Assembly: GCA_944331895.1 (NCBI GenBank)
Contig: CALVIX010000001.1
Location: 41,545 to 105,544 of the forward strand
DNA: 64,000 nt
Source of the DNA: an uncultured Bacilli bacterium
GTDB taxonomy: Bacteria > Bacillota_I > Bacilli_A > RF39 > UBA660
Direction of reading: 5' to 3'
The translations under genes and the position numbers were made by a program. Below, piece after piece: positions 19,330 through 27,301 of the stretch; the stretch's first letter is position 1, and every line of letters starts with the position of its first letter. The notes below the pieces were generated by a model. That model did no database searches. It saw nothing but the letters and a program-made list of their open reading frames with translations, and was not told the DNA's origin.

Positions 19330-19358
19330 ATTATAACACAATCTTTTTTATTTTCAAA
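19330..19358 (-). promoter_or_regulatory. Promoter of the T-box/valS operon
   Basis: TTTGAA, 17 bp spacer, TATAAT on the minus strand directly upstream of the T-box leader. Confidence 0.7.
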
Positions 19359-19362
19359 TAGC

Positions 19363-20211
19363 CTATTCGAACATTTGATATCTTCTTTTATCCACCTGAT
19401 AATTATGCATGATTTCATCTTCCGATAAAGCTCGATTATAAATACGAACGGCATATACCTTCCCTACGAAATAATCTTGGGCTGGATTAGATCCATTGGG
19501 ATTTACTCCTATCATCATTGTAGAATTTTCCTGAGGCTTTGCAATCGTTCCTGCCGCAGTAACCTCATATTTTGCTCCATTTTGATAAAAAATTGCTTTT
19601 GCATTGTCATAACTTCCACTCATATAATACATTTTGTTTATACTGTTTGGATCTATTCCGTATGGATCGGTAATCGCATCTACAATATACGTTCCATTGA
19701 CACTTACTTGAAAGGCAAAAACTCCAGTTGTTGTGTGATACTCAATTGCATATCCACCATTTTCCAAATTACCGACAACTAGTCCTGTATTATTACCTCC
19801 AAGACTCACAACCGCTTCCAATGTAATCTGCTCGTAATTCATCTGTGGAAGTTTTACATATTCTTTTCCAGTAAATGTTAAAGCTCCTTGTTGTGGATTA
19901 GTAGAATAATCAAATCCCACCATTTCTCCATGATTTCCACTACCACTTAGATCTTTCCAAATATATTTATCTCCTTTTTTTTCAGCACCTTGATATCCAT
20001 CAAAATACCCGATTAACCCATCGGAAATATATTCGTATGTATTAGATGCATTGATCTTTTCCGCTGCCTCCTTATTTGTTCGATCTAATAAAACTTTACG
20101 ACTTGCAAGTAATCCGAGTGTTCCTAATAACAACATGATGAAAAGCACTAAAAGTGGATAAACCACTCCTGCCATTGCAAATCCTTTATTATCTAAATGA
20201 AATAATTTCAT
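19363..20211 (-). CDS. Prepilin-like protein with C-terminal LamG (concanavalin A-like) domain
   Basis: 282 aa. The N-terminus has NKG followed by FAMAGVVYPLLVLFIMLLLG, a short basic leader ending in Gly and then ~24 hydrophobic residues, like a class III/IV prepilin but without the usual Glu at +5 (Gly here). From ~65 to the end is a LamG/laminin-type jelly roll (DGLIGYFDG, SGNHGEMVGF, VYAVRIYNRALSEDEI), a fold that commonly binds glycans. Probably exported and membrane-anchored or pilus-associated. Ribosome site AAGGTGA. No pilus assembly genes are close; a second prepilin is at 27302-29398. Confidence 0.75.
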   Translation of the reverse strand: MKLFHLDNKGFAMAGVVYPLLVLFIMLLLGTLGLLASRKVLLDRTNKEAAEKINASNTYEYISDGLIGYFDGYQGAEKKGDKYIWKDLSGSGNHGEMVGFDYSTNPQQGALTFTGKEYVKLPQMNYEQITLEAVVSLGGNNTGLVVGNLENGGYAIEYHTTTGVFAFQVSVNGTYIVDAITDPYGIDPNSINKMYYMSGSYDNAKAIFYQNGAKYEVTAAGTIAKPQENSTMMIGVNPNGSNPAQDYFVGKVYAVRIYNRALSEDEIMHNYQVDKRRYQMFE

Positions 20212-20251
20212 AAGTCACCTTCTTATTCTATATTCATCATACACAAAATCG

Positions 20252-20278
20252 AAAAAAAAAACAACTATTTCGTTGTTT
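20252..20278 (-). terminator. Terminator of yceD-rpmF
   Basis: AAACAAC/GTTGTTT stem, 6-nt loop, then at least seven T; overlaps the last codons of rpmF. Confidence 0.85.
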
Positions 20279-20480
20279 CTTCTTCAGTTTTAACAACTTC
20301 TTTCCCTTTGTAAGTTCCGCAATTAGGACAAACTCTGTGTGGTCTAATCGCTGCTCCACATTTTGGACATTTCGTTGTTTGATTTTCACTGATTTTATAG
20401 TGTGTACGACGTTTTCTTTTTCTTGTTTTACTAGTTTTTCTAAATGGTACAGCAAATAATTGAATGTCTAACTTCATCAT
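20265..20480 (-). CDS. rpmF: 50S ribosomal protein L32 with N-terminal extension
   Basis: 71 aa. The canonical L32 begins at residue 10 ([20 protein letters not shown]) and ends with a four-Cys zinc site (CPKCG...CPNCG). Residues 1-9 (MMKLDIQLF) are an extension: the ribosome site AGGTG lies five bases before the first ATG, and there is no start codon at the usual place, so the extension is translated. It closely resembles the Prp-protease site of Firmicute L27 (consensus LNLQFF before Ala). The yceD-rpmF order is the conserved one. Two adjacent ATG codons make the exact start uncertain by one residue. Confidence 0.93.
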   Translation of the reverse strand: MMKLDIQLFAVPFRKTSKTRKRKRRTHYKISENQTTKCPKCGAAIRPHRVCPNCGTYKGKEVVKTEEETTK

Positions 20481-20496
20481 ATTAACACCTCTTTCT

Positions 20497-20982
20497 CTAA
20501 AGTAAATCTTTTAATTTTGCCAATGCTGGATTCGTCTCTTTCACCGAGTCCTTATCTGTTACAAGTTTCCATCCATCACCTTCGAGATGAACTTCTTCTG
20601 CTTCCTTGCTTACAACTCGCATTGGAATTTCCATTAGTATATTTTCCCATATTATTGGCAAAATATCAATACTATTTTCAATCTTTTTTGCATTTTCATC
20701 GATTTCTTGTAAGATTTGTTCTAGATTTCCCTCTATTTTTAATTGAAATGGATATTCCACTGGTTTTAAAGTAATCGCACACGGCAGAATCATCGTTCCG
20801 GTAACTTCCATAGAAATCTCATATTCGTCTAATGCATCTAGCGTAATATCTCCTACAACTCTTACATCTTTTAAATCGAGTAGTTCTGTATCCTCGATCC
20901 ATTCTTTTGGAATCGTTACTTCTGCATCAATTGAAATATATGCATCTAATTTATTTTTTAATCGTATCAAATCAAATTCCAT
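20497..20982 (-). CDS. yceD: YceD/DUF177 family protein
   Basis: 161 aa. Acidic protein of the DUF177 family that nearly always precedes rpmF; linked to 23S rRNA and ribosome assembly in plants and bacteria, but without a settled biochemical role. Pattern: [29 protein letters not shown] and, near the C-terminus, [11 protein letters not shown]. The start at 20982 is supported by GGTGATT before the ATG; the longer frame would begin upstream of the -10 box (21001-21006). Sixteen bases before rpmF. Confidence 0.9.
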   Translation of the reverse strand: MEFDLIRLKNKLDAYISIDAEVTIPKEWIEDTELLDLKDVRVVGDITLDALDEYEISMEVTGTMILPCAITLKPVEYPFQLKIEGNLEQILQEIDENAKKIENSIDILPIIWENILMEIPMRVVSKEAEEVHLEGDGWKLVTDKDSVKETNPALAKLKDLL

Positions 20983-21000
20983 AAAATCACCCGTGTTTCC

Positions 21001-21029
21001 ATTATACCGAACTCTCATCTATTTTGCAA
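21001..21029 (-). promoter_or_regulatory. Promoter of yceD-rpmF
   Basis: TTGCAA, 17 bp spacer, TATAAT on the minus strand; start codon 18 bases after the -10. Confidence 0.8.
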
Positions 21030-21054
21030 CGTTCCTTTCTTCTTTCATTTATGT

Positions 21055-21060
21055 TACAAT
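21055..21060 (+). promoter_or_regulatory. -10 box of tmcAL
   Basis: TACAAT ends 17 bases before the ATG; AGGTGA follows at 21067-21072, at the expected transcription start. Confidence 0.5.
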
Positions 21061-21077
21061 AACTCTAGGTGAGATGT

Positions 21078-22244
21078 ATGAAAACAGTTGGAATTATCTG
21101 TGAATATAGTCCATTTCATAATGGACATGAATATCACATCAAACAAGTCAAAAAATTATATCCGGACGCAAACATTATTTTAATATTAAGTGGAAACTTT
21201 ACACAGCGCGGGCTTCCGAGTGTTTTAGATAAGTGGACGAAAACCGAGATTGCACTCCGACACGGGATTGATCTCGTCGTAGAACTTCCATTTGTTTTTG
21301 CAACCCAAAGTGCAGATATTTTTGCTCGTGGTAGTATCTTTCTGCTAAAGGCTCTCAACGTAGATACCCTCGTCTTTGGAAGTGAAGAAAACAATATTCA
21401 AATGTTGCAGACACTAGCGCATATACAGTGCAATGACCCAAAATACGATCAACTTGTCAAAAATTATCTACAGGAAGGTGTAAACTATCCTACTGCTATG
21501 TCGAAAGCATTAGAAGCATTTCATTCGACGGCGATTACTTCTCCAAACGATTTATTAGGATTAAGCTACGTAAAAGAAATTATCAAACAACATGCTAACA
21601 TACAACCTGTCACAATTCAAAGAACTAGTGATTTCCACGATACCAATAGTCAAGATGATATCGTAAGCGCGACACGTATTCGTACAGCTTTAAAAAATAA
21701 TGAAGATATCTCGCGTTTTGTTCCAAAAGATACATTATCCGCTTTCGATCATCACATCATCGATATCGAAGACTATTATCCATTTCTGTTTTATAGACTG
21801 GCTACCTTCCAAGGACAGATCGCATCCAATCAAACTGTCGATGAAGGAATAGAACACCGTATTTTAAAATATTATATCGAATGCGCTTCTATAGAAGAGT
21901 TCATTCATAAAATTAAAACAAAACGATATACATACAATAAACTTATGAGAATGATTCTACATATTCTATGTAATTTTACAAAAGAAGAAGCAAAAGCAGT
22001 ACCATATCCGACATATATTCGTATTTTAGGGCTCACGGAAACTGGAATCGCCTATTTAAATTCCATCAAGAAGAATTGCCCACTACCTATCATTACATCA
22101 TTATCTCAAATAGACGATCTATGCAGTCAAATAGAATATAGAGCAACTGCTGTATATAGTTCCGTATTTCTAAAAGAAAAAAGAACGCAATTACTTACTA
22201 GAGAATTTCAAAAAAAACCAATCATACAAAAAAGCGCTTTATAA
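21078..22244 (+). CDS. tmcAL: tRNA(Met) cytidine acetate ligase
   Basis: 388 aa, YlbM family: makes ac4C34 in elongator tRNA-Met from acetate and ATP. The nucleotidyltransferase fold begins GIICEYSPFHNGHEYHI (HxGH motif ~17-20) and continues with LSGNFTQRGLP and SPNDLLGLSYVKEI. The ATG at 21078 is preferred over an in-frame GTG nine bases upstream because AGGTGA lies right before it. Divergent from yceD-rpmF; converges with the next gene with a 6-base overlap at a shared terminator. Confidence 0.93.
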   Translation: MKTVGIICEYSPFHNGHEYHIKQVKKLYPDANIILILSGNFTQRGLPSVLDKWTKTEIALRHGIDLVVELPFVFATQSADIFARGSIFLLKALNVDTLVFGSEENNIQMLQTLAHIQCNDPKYDQLVKNYLQEGVNYPTAMSKALEAFHSTAITSPNDLLGLSYVKEIIKQHANIQPVTIQRTSDFHDTNSQDDIVSATRIRTALKNNEDISRFVPKDTLSAFDHHIIDIEDYYPFLFYRLATFQGQIASNQTVDEGIEHRILKYYIECASIEEFIHKIKTKRYTYNKLMRMILHILCNFTKEEAKAVPYPTYIRILGLTETGIAYLNSIKKNCPLPIITSLSQIDDLCSQIEYRATAVYSSVFLKEKRTQLLTREFQKKPIIQKSAL

Positions 22245-22260
22245 AAAGCGTTTTATTTTT
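22231..22260. terminator. Bidirectional terminator overlapping two gene ends
   Basis: Ten-bp stem AAAGCGCTTT/AAAGCGTTTT (one G-U) with loop ATAA; contains the stop codons of both converging genes. Confidence 0.82.
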
Positions 22261-23132
22261 TCCATGAACGAACGTTTTCGTGTCACACGTGGTAATTTTA
22301 AAACGGAATAATACCGTGGAAAATAGTACTGAAAATATTCGTTTACCAATACGGTCCTCGTCTTATCGGCACAATGAAGACGACCTTCTAAGTACTTGAC
22401 ATCTAAACCGAGAATTTGAAACGCAAGAGTGAGATTATCCGTCTTCAACGCATCTATAAATGTTTTCATTCTCTCTATAGTATCTTCTTTACTCTCCATA
22501 TAAAGCTGTTCAAAACGGACTGCTAACAAAGACGACATCACATAAGGAACATCATACATTGGCAATGCACAATCAGTTCCGATCGAATCTTCGTAGTCTA
22601 CCACATGCATATGATTCGTAATCAACCTCTTATATTGTCGAATATAAATCTCATCGTGATCCATAAAATTTCTTAAATAGGATGCTACTAAATTTTCGAA
22701 AAAGATTGGGATCGTTTCACCTAACAATTCCGATGTAAAATTACGTCCTAAAAATAAAATATGGCCATATTCATGTGCGATCTGTTCTACATCTTCCCAT
22801 GTGTAAGTATAATTTATTTCAATCTGACCATCTCGCACCTGTGAAGTTGTTCCTGATACGATGTTTCCCTGTTGACAAAATAATGAAGCTGTCTCATAGT
22901 AACTTCCTCCAAAATATTCTTTCATAAATTTCAAAAAACACTCTATCGCCTCATCACAGGTAATACGATGTTTACATTCGATCTTTCCTTCTTCTTTTCT
23001 AATAGAATAACCACCTGTATAAAGATATGTAAAAAATAAAGAGACATCTTGATTCAGCTGATCAAATTGATCACTTATTTTAGAAAAACGAGATTTTTTT
23101 TCAACATCCGTCTGCGTTTTATCGTTCATCAT
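22239..23132 (-). CDS. M3-like (oligoendopeptidase-type) zinc metallopeptidase
   Basis: 297 aa. Contains HEYGH at residues 120-124 preceded by WEDVEQIA, and a Glu at 146 in PIFFENLVASYL; this HExxH plus downstream Glu spacing is that of M3/oligoendopeptidase F catalytic cores. Shorter than usual M3 enzymes (550-600 aa), so a minimal or diverged member. No signal peptide: intracellular. The gene lies between tmcAL and pyk. A second protein at 24726-25844 looks like a relative with the zinc ligands lost. Substrate unknown. Ribosome site AGAGGA; start may be either of two adjacent ATG codons. Confidence 0.65.
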   Translation of the reverse strand: MMNDKTQTDVEKKSRFSKISDQFDQLNQDVSLFFTYLYTGGYSIRKEEGKIECKHRITCDEAIECFLKFMKEYFGGSYYETASLFCQQGNIVSGTTSQVRDGQIEINYTYTWEDVEQIAHEYGHILFLGRNFTSELLGETIPIFFENLVASYLRNFMDHDEIYIRQYKRLITNHMHVVDYEDSIGTDCALPMYDVPYVMSSLLAVRFEQLYMESKEDTIERMKTFIDALKTDNLTLAFQILGLDVKYLEGRLHCADKTRTVLVNEYFQYYFPRYYSVLKLPRVTRKRSFMEKIKRFL

Positions 23133-23185
23133 ATATAGTTCCTCTTTTCAATTTATGTCATCTAATATACCACAACTTATTCCAA

Positions 23186-23213
23186 AGGAAAAGAAGAATG
23201 TTACCATTCTTCT
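23186..23213 (-). terminator. Terminator of pyk
   Basis: AGAAGAATG/CATTCTTCT stem with a 4-nt loop, then TTTTCC; overlaps the pyk stop codon. Confidence 0.75.
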
Positions 23214-24621
23214 AAATTTCTTCTATTTTCAAGAAGTTAGTCTTTTTTACTTCCATATTATTAGGGAACCCTCCCGTAATAATTACTTTGTCTCCTTTAT
23301 TTAAATCTAATGTTTCCTTTGCGATCTTCATACAATCTTGTACAAGTTCATCTGTCGATTTACTCATCGGTTGAACTACTGGATATACTCCAAAGTTAGC
23401 AGCCAACGAGTATGCTACTTGCTCAGTAGGACAAGCAGCTAAAATAATTGATTTAGATCTTAAATTACTAATCTTGCGCGCTGTATACCCACTCGTCGTC
23501 GCAGCGATAATACAAGCGATATCAAGTGCATTTGTAGCTTCTACAACACCACGAGCAATCGTCGATGGAATATCATCTCTAAATATGGTCTTAACATGTT
23601 GTGTATAATCGAGATAACTTTCTGTTGCTTCACAAGTATTTGCCATAAATCTAACTGCTTCTACTGGATATTTCCCAGCTGTGGTTTCTCCGGATAACAT
23701 GACCGCATCCGTTCCATCCATTACGGCATTTGCAATGTCAGATACTTCTGCTCTTGTCGGACGAGCATTTTTCTTCATAGATTCTAACATCTCCGTCGCA
23801 ACGACAGCAATCTTTCCTTGCTCACGACACTTGCGAATAATCATCTTTTGGAATACAGGAAGTTGTTCTAACGGTACTTCCACCCCAAGATCTCCTCGGG
23901 CAACCATAATTCCATCACTCGCCTCGATAATAGAATCGATGTTTTTAATTCCTGTCCCACTTTCGATTTTAGATATGATTTTCATATCTTCTCTCCCGTG
24001 TTCTTTTAAGATGCGTCGTGCCTCTAACACATCATCTTTTGTAGACACGAAAGAAAGTGCCAAATAATCCCCTTCGTGTTCACATGCATAAATTAAGTCC
24101 GCACGGTCTTGTTTACTAATAAAAGGTATTTCTAAATGTACTCCAGGTACACTCAAACTCTTTTTATTCCCTAAGATTCCACCTGTTACAACCTGACAAG
24201 TAACCCCATCTTCTTCACAGCTTGTAACTTTAATCTTCATCAATCCATTTTCAAGCAAAATAATATCTCCTGGTGTTAAACAATCAAGTGCTTGTGGATG
24301 ATTTACAGATATTTTCTCCTCTGTTCCAAGAATATTTTCCTTGACAACACGAATTGTATTTCCTTCTTTTAATGTAATTTCATCATTTTCTAACATTCCA
24401 CTACGGAATTCAGGACCTTTTGTATCATATAAGATTGCAATTGGTCTCCCTGTTCTTTTACGTACTTCATGTACAGTATTCACGACAAGTTGTTTTTCCT
24501 CTTCTGTTGCATGTGAAAAGTTAATTCGCGCAACATTCATACCAGCATAAACCATTTGTTCCATTGTATCAGGTTGATTACTCGCTGGCCCAATACTACA
24601 AATAATTTTTGTCTTCTTCAT
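23212..24621 (-). CDS. pyk: Pyruvate kinase
   Basis: 469 aa. Converts phosphoenolpyruvate and ADP to pyruvate and ATP, the last ATP-forming step of glycolysis. Motifs: KIICSIGPAS (N-terminus), ISKIESGTGIKNID (catalytic Lys region, ~215), MVARGDLGVEVP (~240), and MLSGETTAGKYPVEAV. The chain ends after the C domain; the extra PEP-utiliser-like domain of Bacillus enzymes is absent, as in many other bacteria. Monocistronic with its own promoter and terminator. Confidence 0.97.
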   Translation of the reverse strand: MKKTKIICSIGPASNQPDTMEQMVYAGMNVARINFSHATEEEKQLVVNTVHEVRKRTGRPIAILYDTKGPEFRSGMLENDEITLKEGNTIRVVKENILGTEEKISVNHPQALDCLTPGDIILLENGLMKIKVTSCEEDGVTCQVVTGGILGNKKSLSVPGVHLEIPFISKQDRADLIYACEHEGDYLALSFVSTKDDVLEARRILKEHGREDMKIISKIESGTGIKNIDSIIEASDGIMVARGDLGVEVPLEQLPVFQKMIIRKCREQGKIAVVATEMLESMKKNARPTRAEVSDIANAVMDGTDAVMLSGETTAGKYPVEAVRFMANTCEATESYLDYTQHVKTIFRDDIPSTIARGVVEATNALDIACIIAATTSGYTARKISNLRSKSIILAACPTEQVAYSLAANFGVYPVVQPMSKSTDELVQDCMKIAKETLDLNKGDKVIITGGFPNNMEVKKTNFLKIEEI

Positions 24622-24653
24622 ATTACTACCTCACTAACCAAAAAAACACTCTC

Positions 24654-24682
24654 ATTTTACTATAATTTAATTTAGATTTCAA
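24654..24682 (-). promoter_or_regulatory. Promoter of pyk
   Basis: TTGAAA, 17 bp spacer, TAAAAT on the minus strand, about 30 bases before the start codon. Confidence 0.65.
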
Positions 24683-24703
24683 TACTTTTATCATATTTTA
24701 TAA

Positions 24704-24735
24704 AATTTAAAAAAGATGATTTTCATCATCTTTTT
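24704..24735 (-). terminator. Terminator of the 372-aa gene
   Basis: AAAAAGATGAT/ATCATCTTTTT stem with GAAA tetraloop, overlapping the end of the gene. Confidence 0.8.
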
Positions 24736-25844
24736 TTCTCATGATAACACGAATATACATTCTTACTTCTCATCGACATTTCTTGTGCAAGCGTAAGTAA
24801 AACATCATCACCGAGTCCGATTTTTTCAAAATCAGGGCGTTGTTCATTGGAAATATTCATTCGCATCAAAGTTTTCAAATGTTCTAATCCCAGCTCTTTA
24901 TTAAATTGTATTTGCTGTACTAATCCACGTGCCATAACATAGGCTTGAATTTCTACCAAATCTTTCTTTAGTTGCCGAGGAATCACCTTTAATATTTCAT
25001 TTACGTTAGGGTGAAAAAAACTTTTCAAATTTTGTTGACCAGGAAGAGAATGAATTTGCATTAAAGTGTCGTTAGCATATCCAGTAAAATCACTTTCTCT
25101 CTGTTTTTTTAAAAGTTCTATATCTTCTCGATGCGTTTCATTTGTTTCAAAATAGGAAAAAGCTAACTCTTCCATCACATATGCACAAACATTTTGAAAA
25201 CTATCGCAGTGTAAATCTTCTTTCATATAAAACTTTACACCCAAAGCACACTCTCTAATCAGAGTAAATAAATCTCTTAAATCATGATGTTCTAAAATAC
25301 ATATATATGGTTTATGGAATATATAATCAAAAAATGTAGATCCTAAATGATCTTTTTTATTTCGACATTCACAGAAGTAGATTGAAGAAGTATCAGATAG
25401 TATTTGCTCTGCTACTGGAGAAATAGCTTCATCTTGTAAAAAGGCATAAAAATGTTTTGCACCATTCATTGCCGATGTGCGATCAAAGGAATTTCCGATT
25501 TGCGATTCAAAACGTTGCAAGTTACCATCAGCAACATAATTCGCAAGCGACATTAGAAAAGATAAATAATTTTCATCCATATATGGCTTATCTTGTCGAA
25601 GAATTCCATTTAATTTCTTATACTTTATATCTCTTATCAATACGACACATTCATTTAAAATGCGACCTATATCACCTGTGACTGAAAAATTACCAAGATG
25701 CGTATAATAGTGTAATAATTCTATATTTGCAATCAAACTCCATCCGATTGTTTCACGTTCTATTTGATTCTGACATTGACGATACAGTCTCTTCAAATAG
25801 CGTTTTCTCTTTCTAATCGTCTTGATATCTCCATAATTTTCCAT
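24726..25844 (-). CDS. Probable inactive M3-like peptidase homologue
   Basis: 372 aa, no signal peptide, largely helical. Residues ~178-230 (KPYICILEHHDLRDLFTLIR, then ECALG, then VMEELAFSYFE) align in pattern with the zinc region of M3 peptidases and with the neighbour at 22239-23132, but the HExxH histidines are replaced (R197, L201) while E198 and E225 remain. It is therefore a possible pseudo-enzyme. This reading is inference from motif spacing; otherwise the protein is not recognised. Ribosome site AGGAGA, own terminator. Confidence 0.55.
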   Translation of the reverse strand: MENYGDIKTIRKRKRYLKRLYRQCQNQIERETIGWSLIANIELLHYYTHLGNFSVTGDIGRILNECVVLIRDIKYKKLNGILRQDKPYMDENYLSFLMSLANYVADGNLQRFESQIGNSFDRTSAMNGAKHFYAFLQDEAISPVAEQILSDTSSIYFCECRNKKDHLGSTFFDYIFHKPYICILEHHDLRDLFTLIRECALGVKFYMKEDLHCDSFQNVCAYVMEELAFSYFETNETHREDIELLKKQRESDFTGYANDTLMQIHSLPGQQNLKSFFHPNVNEILKVIPRQLKKDLVEIQAYVMARGLVQQIQFNKELGLEHLKTLMRMNISNEQRPDFEKIGLGDDVLLTLAQEMSMRSKNVYSCYHEKKR

Positions 25845-25861
25845 TTCTACATCTCCTATAA

Positions 25862-25896
25862 TAAAAAAAGGATTACACCTTGTGCATTCCTTTTTA
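25862..25896 (-). terminator. Terminator of the prepilin/lipoprotein operon
   Basis: AAAAAGGA and TCCTTTTT arms with an inner CAC/GTG stem, then a T-run; overlaps the end of the lipoprotein gene. Confidence 0.7.
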
Positions 25897-26448
25897 TTGT
25901 ACTACTGTTCCACCAAACAATACAATACCAAAGTTAATATCGGATGGATCTACTTTCCAATTTCCATCTTCCTTTATCAATCGAATCGAAATCTCAACAT
26001 TATTTTTAAGCTGTTGTGATAAAGCAACCTGAAAGCTATTGAAATCCGTATAAAGCCCACTTGATGTCAAAGATAATAAATCAATTACTTCTCCCGTAAA
26101 AGACAGATAATACTCTCCGTCCGTCTCTTTTATTTCGTACTGATCGTTTATTCTCGTCTGTAAATAAGCTCGATACATCTCGCTTGTCATCGCTGGATCT
26201 ACATTGTGAACAATTTGATTCAATGGTTCATAATAATCCGATTGTTCAGAAACAACCTCAATAATCTTACTCGCTTGTTTCGTTTTCATAGCGGACTCTA
26301 ACGGCGTTATAACATCTTCTTTTATCTCTTCTTTTTCCATCTCTATTTTCTGTTTTTCTTTACGACCTGCCTCTTTTTTGGAAGCACTTCCACAACCCGT
26401 TACAATCAATATCAAACACAAAGTAATAAGAATAACAAATTTCTTCAT
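25894..26448 (-). CDS. Lipoprotein of unknown function
   Basis: 184 aa. Signal peptide with lipobox (MKKFVILITLCLILIVTGC, Cys at 19), then a Lys/Glu-rich linker (~24-50) and a ~130-residue C-terminal domain ending DINFGIVLFGGTVVQ, with an NTF2-like or DUF4878-like look (GNWKVDPSDI). Anchored outside the membrane. Third gene of a leftward cassette that starts with the InlB-repeat prepilin (27302-29398) and a membrane-anchored protein, 7 bases before it. The same architecture (short anchor, acidic stalk, small domain) as its neighbour suggests a shared surface structure; not recognised by function. Confidence 0.7.
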   Translation of the reverse strand: MKKFVILITLCLILIVTGCGSASKKEAGRKEKQKIEMEKEEIKEDVITPLESAMKTKQASKIIEVVSEQSDYYEPLNQIVHNVDPAMTSEMYRAYLQTRINDQYEIKETDGEYYLSFTGEVIDLLSLTSSGLYTDFNSFQVALSQQLKNNVEISIRLIKEDGNWKVDPSDINFGIVLFGGTVVQ

Positions 26449-26455
26449 ATCCTAC

Positions 26456-27286
26456 CTATTTAATATTATTAATCGATAATGGATTATTAACGTGGAATGT
26501 GCTGCTTGATTCATATGCATCCATAATTCCACTTGCAATGATATGCCATTTATCATACCCTTCGGTACCACCAGTAGTACTAATTCCCTCTGGATCTGCT
26601 AAAGAATTTATGACAGTTGCTAGATTGTTACATATCCACTCTCCATTTTTATACTCCCATTCCAAAGTTACTGTTATCGTATATCGCTCATCAAAATAAG
26701 ATTCGAAATGTTGATTTGTAAGTGTAAGAGCAATTGACCTTATTTTAGCATCTGTCAATGCCCAATCTTCTGAGGCTTCCGCACTGACATTTTGATTCTC
26801 ATAAGCAATTGCTAGTTTATCCATCAAGAAATATAGTAAATCATTATAGACGATACTATATCCCATAATACTGTAGCTATCTAATCGAATTTCTTGGAAA
26901 TACTTTTGCTGAGTTTCATCGTAATATTTATCCGAAACTTCATAATTTGTATTTTCCCTATATTTTTCTTGTAACGTTTCGTATTCCTTCTTATACTGTG
27001 TCGTATATTCTTTTACTTTTGGATTTGTCGTCATCTCATCTTCAAATTGAGAACTTGATCCTATCGAAGTCATTACATTCGATAGATCTTCTTCACTATA
27101 TTTTTGTAATTCTTTTTCTCCATTTCCAGATGTAATGAAATCTAATACTTCTTCTTGCTTCTCTTGCGATACCTCTTTTTCATTCTCAGGTGCTTTCGAA
27201 GGAGATAAAAGCCATATTACAATTCCTATTATAACCAATACTATGATGACCAGTATTCCGATCATCGCTTTTTTATTGTTTTTCAT
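26456..27286 (-). CDS. Membrane-anchored extracytoplasmic protein of unknown function
   Basis: 276 aa. A single N-terminal membrane anchor (~8-28) is followed by a Glu/Lys-rich stalk and an acidic, soluble domain with many Tyr and Thr (residues ~60-276) exposed outside. No Cys motif or catalytic signature seen. The middle gene of the prepilin cassette: 15 bases after the prepilin gene with an AGGAGGAAAG ribosome site, 7 bases before the lipoprotein gene. Possibly an accessory factor for display or assembly of the prepilin; this is context-based. Confidence 0.65.
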   Translation of the reverse strand: MKNNKKAMIGILVIIVLVIIGIVIWLLSPSKAPENEKEVSQEKQEEVLDFITSGNGEKELQKYSEEDLSNVMTSIGSSSQFEDEMTTNPKVKEYTTQYKKEYETLQEKYRENTNYEVSDKYYDETQQKYFQEIRLDSYSIMGYSIVYNDLLYFLMDKLAIAYENQNVSAEASEDWALTDAKIRSIALTLTNQHFESYFDERYTITVTLEWEYKNGEWICNNLATVINSLADPEGISTTGGTEGYDKWHIIASGIMDAYESSSTFHVNNPLSINNIK

Positions 27287-27301
27287 ACTTTCCTCCTTCT
27301 T

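Noticed and set aside
20237..20455. Second frame over rpmF (72 aa)
   Set aside because: Out of frame with L32; it is a by-product of its basic codons.
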